Shown here piece by piece: positions 1 through 5,391 of a DNA stretch of 6,289 bases. The notes beneath the pieces were generated by a model. It ran no database searches. It worked only from the letters and a program-made list of their open reading frames with translations, and had not been told where the DNA came from. Numbering within the stretch: position 1 is the first letter of the stretch; each line of letters opens with the position of its first letter. Source of the DNA: Oscillospiraceae bacterium (GTDB lineage: Bacteria > Bacillota > Clostridia > Oscillospirales > Oscillospiraceae); contig JAFRAF010000103.1 in assembly GCA_017405545.1 (NCBI GenBank), positions 1 to 6,289 on the forward strand. Direction: 5' to 3'. Both the position numbers and the translations under genes were made by a program.

Positions 1-917
1 ACATCGGTCGAGGGCATGATGAAGGAGGTCGCCCTGCTGTTTTTATCTGCCAGCCTGACGTCTCCCTTGAGCACGTTCCAACCGGTAAAGCTGCTGTCCG
101 CAGACACCTCCGCGGCGGTGATATTCACAAGCTGTCCTGCCTTAGCCTGCTGCCTGTCAGCTATGCCGCCGGTGACCATGACATCGCGGGCGGGGGCGGC
201 GGAATCGTATCCGTTCAGGACTTCCGTCCCGAGCACAGTCTCGCTGTCGGAAGCGAGGCTGTCCCTGTAATTACCATAGGATACGGCCTTCACTGTGAAA
301 TAGAAGGCTTCATCCGGAGAGAACTCTACCGGGGGGCTTTTATGATAATCGGACGTCTGTGTCAAATCAGCCTCAGTCACCTTCAGCCTGTCCATCCAGA
401 CAGACTCTATTTCCGGCTCTCTTTTCACATTGATCACGTAGCGGTCCGCATTCTCCACCGGGTCCCAGCTTATCGTCTTGCCGTTCCAGCGCAGATTTTG
501 CGGCGTACTCAGCTGCGGGATTGCGGACACATAGTCATATTGGCATCTGCTCTCATAATCGAGTATCTCATCTCCGGAGACCGCCTGAACCCAGACGTTA
601 TATGTCTTCTCTTCATAGCTTTTGTTCCCGTCCATATACTTCTTCAAATCAAAAGTAAGGCCTTTTTCGTTCCAGCTTAAGGCGTTATTGAAGGTATACC
701 CGTCATCTCTAAGCAAAAGGATCCCCACGCCTGTAAAGCCGCGCAGATAATACCTGTCAGCGCCGTCCACATAGCTCCATGACAAAACTCCATCGTCTGT
801 AATCCTGAAATCAGGCATGGGAGAGGCCGCATCCGCCGAAGTATCCAAAGCAGACGCAAGACTGAACACAAGAGCCATTGTCAGCAGGAGCGACAGTATT
901 CTACTTCTTTTAATCAC
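1..917 (-). CDS. Secreted protein with signal peptide, two fibronectin-III-like domains and the start of an InlB-like repeat (C-terminus cut off by window edge)
   Basis: The frame is open without a stop from 917 to the left edge, giving 305 residues and no end. The start is a GTG at 917-915, with AAAGGGGT about six bases upstream. Residues 1-30 look like a Sec signal peptide: basic start (VIKRSR), hydrophobic core (ILSLLLTMALVFSL), then small residues (ASALDTSADA) suitable for signal peptidase I. Residues about 33-133 and 134-230 each resemble fibronectin type III strands; key segments are VLSWSYVDGADRYYL and ISWDPVENADRYVINV. Residues about 245-305 match the divergent InlB B-repeat pattern: an ITA strand, F-x-GW, then a hydrophobic strand ending in FIMPSTD. 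Such proteins are usually exported and act at the cell surface, in adhesion or as modules of enzymes. The catalytic or anchoring part, if any, lies beyond the edge, so no specific role can be given. It has its own divergent promoter (976-1004). Confidence 0.8.
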   Translation of the reverse strand, partial: MIKRSRILSLLLTMALVFSLASALDTSADAASPMPDFRITDDGVLSWSYVDGADRYYLRGFTGVGILLLRDDGYTFNNALSWNEKGLTFDLKKYMDGNKSYEEKTYNVWVQAVSGDEILDYESRCQYDYVSAIPQLSTPQNLRWNGKTISWDPVENADRYVINVKREPEIESVWMDRLKVTEADLTQTSDYHKSPPVEFSPDEAFYFTVKAVSYGNYRDSLASDSETVLGTEVLNGYDSAAPARDVMVTGGIADRQQAKAGQLVNITAAEVSADSSFTGWNVLKGDVRLADKNSRATSFIMPSTD

Positions 918-975
918 ACAAGCACCCCTTTCAAATTGGCTTACGGTTTTTCATTCATCGCATTAAACCGCTGTT

Positions 976-1004
976 ATTATCGCATATCCCCGCTGAATAT
1001 GCAA
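976..1004 (-). promoter_or_regulatory. Sigma-A-type promoter for the secreted protein gene
   Basis: On the minus strand a -35 box TTGCAT (1004-999) is followed by a 17-base spacer and a -10 box GATAAT (981-976). The -10 box is preceded by TGC, an extended -10 signature. Transcription would begin near 969, leaving a leader of about 50 bases before the GTG at 917. The call rests on box match and spacing only. Confidence 0.6.
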
Positions 1005-1053
1005 GCACCAAAGAAACGCGCGGCAATTTGGCCCCGTTTTTCCGCCGAAAGAC

Positions 1054-1082
1054 TTGAAAAAGCGGCCGGGCGGAAATATAAT
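1054..1082 (+). promoter_or_regulatory. Near-consensus sigma-A promoter for the PNPOx-like gene
   Basis: TTGAAA (1054-1059), a 17-base spacer and a perfect TATAAT (1077-1082) put the transcription start near 1089 and leave a leader of about 30 bases. The site decides the gene start. A TTG at 1054 opens the same frame, but it is the -35 box itself and would not be transcribed. The promoter lies back to back with the minus-strand promoter at 976-1004, with 49 bases between the two -35 boxes. Confidence 0.75.
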
Positions 1083-1119
1083 TGAATATGCAAAAAGAAT
1101 AATTAAAGGAGGAAGCACC

Positions 1120-1521
1120 ATGTCAAATGCTGAAAAAGTAAGTGAGTTTTTGAAAGAGGCCAAGGTTTTTTATTTCCTGACAACTGACGGCGACCAGCCC
1201 AAGGGCAGGCCCTTCGGCTTCCATATGCTGGTAGACGACAAAATCTACTTCGGCACGGGCACATTCAAAAAGGTCTATGAGCAGCTGAGCAAAAACCCCA
1301 AGGTGGAAGTGCTGGCCATGATCGGCACAGACTTCATGCGCTATGACGGCACGGTCAAGACGGTGAAAGATCCCGCCCTTACCGATAAGGTACGTGAGAT
1401 AATGCCCGAGATCATGGAGCTGTACGATAAAAACGGCTGGGAGATGGGGCTTTTCTATCTTGAGAACGGCCATGCCGAAATACGCGGCATGATGGAGCTG
1501 AAGGAGGAATTCGACGTCTGA
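1120..1521 (+). CDS. Pyridoxamine 5'-phosphate oxidase-like (FMN-binding split-barrel) family protein
   Basis: This 133-residue cytosolic protein starts at ATG 1120, seven bases after a strong AAAGGAGG (1105-1112). The pattern is that of small PNPOx-like split-barrel proteins: a short N-terminal helix (residues 3-14), a strand FYFLTTDGDQP (17-27), the GRPFGF strand (29-34), an IYFGTGTFKKVYEQL segment (42-56) typical of the flavin-phosphate-binding part, and NPKVEVLAM (59-67). The C-terminal part (85-133) holds a helix and a final strand pair, GHAEIRGMMEL. Family members bind FMN, or sometimes F420 or heme, usually as homodimers, and many reduce small molecules; some relatives are linked to nitroimidazole resistance (NimA-like). 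The substrate here cannot be read from sequence, and true PdxH activity is unlikely at this length. It is a single-gene unit with its own promoter, convergent with the DUF975 gene. Confidence 0.85.
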   Translation: MSNAEKVSEFLKEAKVFYFLTTDGDQPKGRPFGFHMLVDDKIYFGTGTFKKVYEQLSKNPKVEVLAMIGTDFMRYDGTVKTVKDPALTDKVREIMPEIMELYDKNGWEMGLFYLENGHAEIRGMMELKEEFDV

Positions 1522-1557
1522 TCCCTGAAACAGTGTCAAAGCAGTGATAACATACGC

Positions 1558-1590
1558 AAAAAACGCCCCGGCAGAGTTTTCTGCCGGGGC
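1558..1590 (-). terminator. Rho-independent terminator of the DUF975 gene
   Basis: A perfect 11-bp stem (1565-1575 pairing with 1580-1590, GC-rich) encloses a four-base loop. On the minus strand it is followed after one base by six T (1563-1558). It begins 17 bases after the stop codon at 1607. In the plus direction no T-run follows, so it serves the minus-strand gene. It could still block read-through from the convergent PNPOx-like gene, which shows no other terminator. Confidence 0.9.
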
Positions 1591-1606
1591 AAAACATGTA
1601 TCGGTA

Positions 1607-2449
1607 TCAGTCCTTTATGGCGTGGTAGAGCTCCGCGTTGGCAGCGCTGACGTAGGGCTGTACATAGAAGACGCCCACGATGCCCAAAGTGATGGCTGTC
1701 AGGAGGTACCAGAGTATGAAGCTCAGATCCAGCACAAAAGCTCTCCACTTGTTGCCCTTCATCATTTGTCTGGATCTGTTGATGGCGGTGCGGCCCTCAA
1801 GCTCGGGCTCCTCAGCCAGAATATACGGCACCATTCTGTAGGAGTAGCTCTTTATTATTCCGGGTATCACGAACAGCAGGCTCCAGAGGATTATGAATAT
1901 ATCCTTTATCAGCATGGTCTTTACGGTTCTGAGATAGCCGTTTTCAAAGCCGTACGCCACCTCACCCAGCTTCGCCGGCTCCCTGCTGTTTTCGGCGAAG
2001 AAGCGCTTACAGCCCACCTCAATGGGATTTGTCAGGAAAATTGAGATGGCCAGAGCCAGGATAAAGCCCACAAAACCCGCCGCAAAGATGTACGGCAGAT
2101 AGGCCTTTATCACAGACATGTCAAGCTTATGATTTGCGGAATTACCGCCGCTCAACCCGCTCATATCTATGCCAAGACCGTTCAGATAATTGTTCAAATC
2201 CTCGTCCGACACAATGTCGCCGGTATCGCCCAGGTTGCCGATGAGCTCCTGAACGTCCTGTACCGAGCTCATGCTGCTGTAAGACTGCTGACCGACCAGA
2301 TCTTTGATGTTCTTATAGTGGACGCCTCCGCCGGCCGCGCCGACGGCGCCGGTGATGAGCGCGAGGATGAGGGCTACCAATACACAACGCCAGTAGTTGG
2401 CCTTAAAGGCGGCCTTGCCCCGCGATTTAAGTTCTTTTCTTCTCCACAT
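1607..2449 (-). CDS. DUF975 family integral membrane protein
   Basis: This 280-residue protein of unknown function matches the DUF975 layout. It has a basic N-terminus (MWRRKELKSRGKAAFK), a first membrane segment at about 21-40, a second at 118-139 ending in the conserved TNPIEVGCKRFF region, and a third at 180-200 with the hallmark LWSLLFVIPGIIKSYSY. The conserved MVPYILAEEPEL and AINRSRQMMKGNKWRAF follow at 206-237, and then a last hydrophobic region at 237-262, perhaps one or two helices, before QPYVSAANAELY. Residues 41-115 form a long loop rich in Ser, Gly, Asp and Asn, which looks large for the family. The start is ATG 2449 with AAGGGAGAG about nine bases upstream. It has its own promoter (2531-2559) and terminator, so it is probably a monocistronic unit. 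No biochemical role is known to me for DUF975. Confidence 0.85.
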   Translation of the reverse strand: MWRRKELKSRGKAAFKANYWRCVLVALILALITGAVGAAGGGVHYKNIKDLVGQQSYSSMSSVQDVQELIGNLGDTGDIVSDEDLNNYLNGLGIDMSGLSGGNSANHKLDMSVIKAYLPYIFAAGFVGFILALAISIFLTNPIEVGCKRFFAENSREPAKLGEVAYGFENGYLRTVKTMLIKDIFIILWSLLFVIPGIIKSYSYRMVPYILAEEPELEGRTAINRSRQMMKGNKWRAFVLDLSFILWYLLTAITLGIVGVFYVQPYVSAANAELYHAIKD

Positions 2450-2501
2450 ACAGGTAATCTCTCCCTTCCCTTTAAGATAAATCCTGTTTTTTCAGCTTTT
2501 T

Positions 2502-2522
2502 GCATGGGGCTTGCCCCCACAC
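2502..2522 (-). other. Stem-loop at the 5' end of the DUF975 leader RNA
   Basis: In the minus-strand transcript, bases 2522-2515 can pair with 2509-2502. This gives an eight-bp stem with five continuous Watson-Crick pairs next to the loop, two G-U pairs and a closing G-C, and a five-base loop. The predicted transcription start is about 2524, so the hairpin would sit at the very 5' end of the mRNA. A run of five A follows rather than U, so it is not a normal terminator. A role in mRNA stability is possible but inferred. Confidence 0.4.
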
Positions 2523-2530
2523 CGGATTGC

Positions 2531-2559
2531 ATAATACACCACATGCGGGCTGAAATCAA
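2531..2559 (-). promoter_or_regulatory. Sigma-A promoter of the DUF975 gene
   Basis: Minus-strand boxes TTGATT (2559-2554) and TATTAT (2536-2531) are separated by 17 bases. Transcription would start near 2524, about 75 bases before ATG 2449. Directly upstream lie two A6 tracts on the minus strand (2586-2581 and 2576-2571), ten bases apart, and an AAATTAAT stretch. This resembles an UP element or curved DNA that strengthens the promoter. Confidence 0.65.
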
Positions 2560-2640
2560 GTATTAATTTCTTTTTTCTGCTTTTTTATCCATAAAAGCGC
2601 GAAAATGACAGCTTCCCACTCAAATCAGCCCTTAGAACTC

Positions 2641-3126
2641 TTATTCAAAGCTCATGGAGCTGAGTATATCCTCAAACAGCCGGTGATTTGAAGGATCTCC
2701 GTCTTTTCTGGCGTAGTAGTATACGGTGTAGCAGCGGTTTTTGTGCTGCACGACTATCGTCTCCGCATATTGCGCTATATCACCTACACTGTACTCATAT
2801 CTGAGACCATGGGCCTCTTCCCCGCAAAGCTGCGTCGGGAAAAAGCCGCCGAATTTGTAATTGTTCCGCCGGAAGCCCTTCCTCAGCTTCGCCTCAATGC
2901 TCTTGGCTATAGACTTCACTCCGCCGAAATGCCTCGCAAAGGATGACAGCATCTGGCCGGACTCGTGCCACCACACGGAGATTAGCCCATGCCTCTCCCC
3001 ATCCCGTATGCCCCACCTGTCAGGGTTGTCATCGAGGTAGGCGTTTTTGAGTTCCTCCCTGTCCATCAGCTGAAACCCATCCGGGTAGCTCAGCGATAAT
3101 TCATTGTTGATTAAGGCTTTATTCAT
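2641..3126 (-). CDS. Small cytosolic protein of unknown function, PsbP/Mog1-like (DUF1795-like) pattern
   Basis: This protein has 161 residues and no signal peptide or membrane segment. The start at ATG 3126 is set by a strong GGGAGGGG five bases upstream. The sequence opens with LINNELSLSYPDGF and ends with TVYYYARKDGD...FEDILSSMSF. An opening strand with a 'YP-GF' turn and a closing 'I-SS-F' helix are what I associate with PsbP/Mog1-like folds, so that assignment is fold-level inference rather than a confident family match. Between them are a Trp-rich strand (RHGLISVWWHE), a basic helix (about 70-87, KSIAKSIEAKLRKGFRRN) and an EAHGLRYEYSVGD strand pair. It lies 87 bases behind the YolD-like gene in the same direction, with no clear promoter or terminator between, so it may be the third gene of the polymerase operon. 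Function is unknown. Confidence 0.75.
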   Translation of the reverse strand: MNKALINNELSLSYPDGFQLMDREELKNAYLDDNPDRWGIRDGERHGLISVWWHESGQMLSSFARHFGGVKSIAKSIEAKLRKGFRRNNYKFGGFFPTQLCGEEAHGLRYEYSVGDIAQYAETIVVQHKNRCYTVYYYARKDGDPSNHRLFEDILSSMSFE

Positions 3127-3213
3127 TTGTTCCCCTCCCTGTTTTATGTATATATCATACGGCTCCGCTGTCTGATTATGAGACCAATTATCACAGCAAA
3201 AGCCAACCCGCTC

Positions 3214-3633
3214 TTATTCAGGCACATCATCGGTATCTATACCCGCTATGTCGTCGATGAACAACGTTGTCCCGTCATCAAGATATATGCAGCGTCCGAG
3301 CTCACTATATCCCACGACGCGGCCCCGGGCGCTGAGATACTCTCCGCCGGACTTCCACCTGTCCTGTACGAAGTATTTAAATCGGGCCGCCACCTCACTG
3401 TGTTCAAGTAAATACACAAGCTTTTTATTCAGCTCGCCCTTTTCGCTCTCATCCAGCTTGACACGGGTCTGGGTCTCCCTGGCGGTCTCGACTATCAGGT
3501 CATCGTAGCCGGTCAGTGCCGCGAAGGGGGCAAACTGGGCCGCTCTGTTTAATCGCGACATCCGGGGATGCTTTGCTGAGACATGGTGCTCATGTTCGAT
3601 TATGTCGGCGTATTTTTTCCTTGCGTCTTCCAC
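3214..3633 (-). CDS. YolD-like protein, partner of the Y-family polymerase
   Basis: The C-terminal half follows the YolD pattern: FKYFVQDRWKSGGEYLSARG, a small barrel strand VVGYSEL, then CIYLDDGTTLFIDDIAGID. The N-terminal part carries HPRMSRLNRAAQFAPFAALTGYDD, the conserved 'RAAQFAPFAAL' block of the Clostridia version. YolD-like proteins are encoded next to UvrX-type translesion polymerases in many Firmicutes (for example yolD-uvrX and yqjX-yqjW in Bacillus) and are proposed to act with them in damage tolerance. I chose the GTG at 3633-3631 because GAGGTG stands six bases upstream. A GTG at 3642, three codons earlier (142 instead of 139 residues), is possible but has only GAGG at an over-long distance. 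The gene starts 24 bases after the polymerase stop, so the two are surely co-transcribed. Confidence 0.82.
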   Translation of the reverse strand: MEDARKKYADIIEHEHHVSAKHPRMSRLNRAAQFAPFAALTGYDDLIVETARETQTRVKLDESEKGELNKKLVYLLEHSEVAARFKYFVQDRWKSGGEYLSARGRVVGYSELGRCIYLDDGTTLFIDDIAGIDTDDVPE

Positions 3634-3657
3634 TGTCAGCACCTCGCAAATCCGTCC

Positions 3658-5187
3658 TCAGGCTTTGTGGCCGCCTATCTGCTTGTTGCGCTCAATGGCG
3701 GTGGCCCCTTCACGCATGTTGAGGCCCTTGACAAGGGCGTTTTTGCCGAACCTGTCCCTTATCTCCAGTATAGCCTTCTGCATCCTCAGCTCCTTGTCCA
3801 GCTTTTCCTGTTCGGCCTGCCTCTGTTTTTCAATGGCCTCCCGATCGGTGAACAGATCCAGCTGCTCGTCCTCCGTCTGCACAGCACCGGCCTGATCCGC
3901 TGGCCGAATATGGTTGACGGATATGTTGAACCGCCGCAGCAGAAGCTCCCTGTCGACCGTCCTGTCGAATATAGCCCTTACAGCCCCTGTTATCAGACTG
4001 GCTGCCGAGGTGTATCTGCCCAGATTCTGCGAGCCGTGGGCGGGCTTGGGCACACTTCTGCCATAATAATCGGTGACTATCTCCCCGCTGTATTTAACAT
4101 TTTTGCCCGCGCCGCTCAGGTTTTCCCTGTCGTAGGCCACGTCCAGCACGACCTGGTCTGTACACAGATCCTTGCGCACGAGCTCCATGGAGAGCTGGTC
4201 GGCCATTTCCTGCACGACCACCCGCCCCTCCTCAAAGCTGTAGGGTCTGGTCAGCACCTGCCCCTGGCTCAGGCTTCTGGACTCGGGCTTATACGCCTTG
4301 CAGTCGGCTATCTCGGTGGGCTCCCAGCCCCAGGCGTGGTCTATGATCAGCTCTGCGTTTACGCCGAACAGTCTGTAGAGCAGTTCCTCGTTGTAGGGGG
4401 CGTCGTCGGCCCCCTCGGAACAGCGGGCAACATCACCCAAAGTGTACATGCCGTTTTCCTCCAGCCGGCGGGCTATGCCCTTGCCTATCCGCCAGAAATC
4501 CGTGAGGGGGCGGTAACACCAGAGTTTCTCCCTGTAGCTCATCTCGTCCAGTTCGGCTATACGCACCCCGTTTTCATCTGCGGGAATATGCTTCGCTTCT
4601 ATATCCATGGCCACCTTGGCCAGATACATGTTGGTCCCTATGCCGGCGGTGGCGGTTATCCTTGTCTCGCTCATTACCTGCCGTATCATCGCCATGGCGA
4701 ACTCCTTGGCCGTCATGCCGCTGCCGGCAAGATATCGGGTGGCGTCTATGAACACCTCGTCCACGGAGTAGACGAGGATGTCCTCGGCTGAGACGTACCT
4801 GAGATATATCTCCACCACGCTCCGGGAGTACTCCATATAACAGCGCATTCTGGGCCGCGCGATGATGAAATCCAGCTCCAGCGAGGGGTCGGCCGCCAGC
4901 TCAGAGGCGAACACTGATTTCCCGGTGAATTCCCCGCCGGGGGCCTTTCTCCGCCGCTCTCTGTTGAGCTCGCGCACCCGCCGCTTGACCTCAAAAAGTC
5001 TGGCCCGGCCGGATATGCCGTGGGCCTTCAGCGCCGGGGTTGTGGCCAGACATATGGTCTTGTCGGTACGGCTCTCGTCGGCGACCACCAGATTCACATC
5101 CAGCGGGTCACAACCCCGCTCCGCCGCCTCCACCGAGGCGTAAAATGATTTTAAATCTATGGCTATATACCGCTTTTCGGATGGCAT
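3658..5187 (-). CDS. Y-family translesion DNA polymerase, UvrX/ImpB/UmuC-like
   Basis: This 509-residue protein copies past damaged DNA at stalled forks. Numbered from ATG 5187, the palm motif YIAIDLKSFYASVEA has catalytic Asp11 and the probable steric-gate Tyr16. YSVDEVFID supplies Asp143 and Glu144, completing the catalytic acids. TATAGIGTNMYLAKVAMD (178-195) is the conserved palm segment, FWRIGKGIARRLEENGM (231-247) is the thumb helix-hairpin-helix, and about 304-430 is the little finger. QLDLF (442-446) is a textbook beta-clamp-binding motif. A charged, probably coiled-coil tail follows, ending GKNALVKGLN...RNKQIGGHKA, which is typical of Firmicutes UvrX-like proteins. ATG 5187 has GGTGAG five bases upstream. 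GTG 5196 is a weaker alternative, and GTG 5247 touches the -10 box so it is excluded. The gene leads an operon with the YolD-like gene. UvrX is the closest named type; DinB/Pol IV is less likely. Confidence 0.93.
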   Translation of the reverse strand: MPSEKRYIAIDLKSFYASVEAAERGCDPLDVNLVVADESRTDKTICLATTPALKAHGISGRARLFEVKRRVRELNRERRRKAPGGEFTGKSVFASELAADPSLELDFIIARPRMRCYMEYSRSVVEIYLRYVSAEDILVYSVDEVFIDATRYLAGSGMTAKEFAMAMIRQVMSETRITATAGIGTNMYLAKVAMDIEAKHIPADENGVRIAELDEMSYREKLWCYRPLTDFWRIGKGIARRLEENGMYTLGDVARCSEGADDAPYNEELLYRLFGVNAELIIDHAWGWEPTEIADCKAYKPESRSLSQGQVLTRPYSFEEGRVVVQEMADQLSMELVRKDLCTDQVVLDVAYDRENLSGAGKNVKYSGEIVTDYYGRSVPKPAHGSQNLGRYTSAASLITGAVRAIFDRTVDRELLLRRFNISVNHIRPADQAGAVQTEDEQLDLFTDREAIEKQRQAEQEKLDKELRMQKAILEIRDRFGKNALVKGLNMREGATAIERNKQIGGHKA

Positions 5188-5223
5188 CTGGCTCACCGCC
5201 TTTCCCCGCCTAAATCGGGCGTC

Positions 5224-5242
5224 TACACAGCCCTCGGGTGTA
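5224..5242 (-). other. Possible stem-loop at the 5' end of the polymerase leader RNA
   Basis: TACAC (5242-5238) can pair with GTGTA (5228-5224). CCC/GGG pairing inside would extend the stem across a two-base bulge. The predicted transcription start is near 5241, so the hairpin would lie at the 5' end of the transcript. It is short and could be chance. Confidence 0.25.
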
Positions 5243-5247
5243 AGCAC

Positions 5248-5276
5248 ACTATAGCATTGACCTCCCCCTTTGTCAA
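5248..5276 (-). promoter_or_regulatory. Near-perfect sigma-A promoter of the polymerase-YolD operon
   Basis: Consensus -35 TTGACA (5276-5271), a 17-base spacer and TATAGT (5253-5248) preceded by TGC (an extended -10) lie on the minus strand. Transcription would begin near 5241, giving a leader of about 54 bases before ATG 5187. The arms TTGAC (5276-5272) and GTCAA (5261-5257) form a perfect inverted repeat with ten bases between, covering the -35 box and half the spacer. That is a candidate operator. I see no GAAC-N4-GTTC LexA box here. Confidence 0.8.
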
Positions 5277-5302
5277 TTCAGGGGCCGCGGAAACGGACGC
5301 GG

Positions 5303-5330
5303 AAAGGCAGGCCGGAAAACCCGGCCTGCC
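5303..5330 (-). terminator. Hairpin terminator downstream of the amidohydrolase gene
   Basis: A perfect ten-bp GC-rich stem (5306-5315 with 5321-5330) closes a five-base loop. On the minus strand it is followed by only three T, so the U-tract is weak. It starts 62 bases after the stop at 5392 and lies just upstream of the polymerase promoter, so it would insulate the two units. Confidence 0.6.
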
Positions 5331-5360
5331 CGATTATGCTGCTTTAATTCGTATATAATT

Positions 5361-5380
5361 ATCTGTCACGATCTGTCACG
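5361..5380. repeat. Tandem duplication of a ten-base unit
   Basis: ATCTGTCACG occurs twice head to tail (5361-5370 and 5371-5380) between the amidohydrolase stop codon and its terminator. It is exact and isolated, with no third copy beside it. It may be a slippage duplication or a protein-binding direct repeat; nothing else points to a role. Confidence 0.5.
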
Positions 5381-5391
5381 GCCCGCAGCTT

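Noticed and set aside
677..871. Minus-strand open frame of 64 codons
   Set aside because: It is a shifted frame of the secreted protein gene, which is open over the whole 1-917 region with signal peptide and domain pattern.
1054..1119. Longer N-terminus for the PNPOx-like protein from TTG 1054
   Set aside because: TTG 1054 is the -35 box of the promoter and would not be transcribed. ATG 1120 has an ideal ribosome site and fits the family's length.
1544..2044. Plus-strand open frame of 166 codons
   Set aside because: It is antisense to the DUF975 gene and starts inside the terminator region. The DUF975 protein on the other strand has clear family motifs.
2560..2640. Terminator after the PsbP/Mog1-like gene
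   Set aside because: Only a weak AT-rich inverted repeat is present, with no GC stem and no T-run on the minus strand, so no terminator is called there.
3583..4791. Long plus-strand open frame of 402 codons
   Set aside because: It lies antisense to the YolD-like and polymerase genes, which carry full catalytic motifs. Its protein has no recognisable domain and no ribosome site was seen; it reflects GC-rich codon bias on the opposite strand.
5188..5247. Longer N-terminus for the polymerase from GTG 5247
   Set aside because: The GTG directly abuts the -10 box, upstream of the predicted transcription start. Family alignment begins a few residues after ATG 5187.
5188..5300. LexA/SOS box upstream of the polymerase
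   Set aside because: I searched by eye for GAAC-N4-GTTC-type and CGAAC/GTTCG motifs and found none; the palindrome present has different arms and spacing.
5352..5379. Minus-strand promoter-like GTGACA with TATATA 16 bases on
   Set aside because: It would direct transcription straight into the terminator hairpin at 5303-5330, the -35 is imperfect, and the polymerase gene has a much better promoter at 5248-5276.
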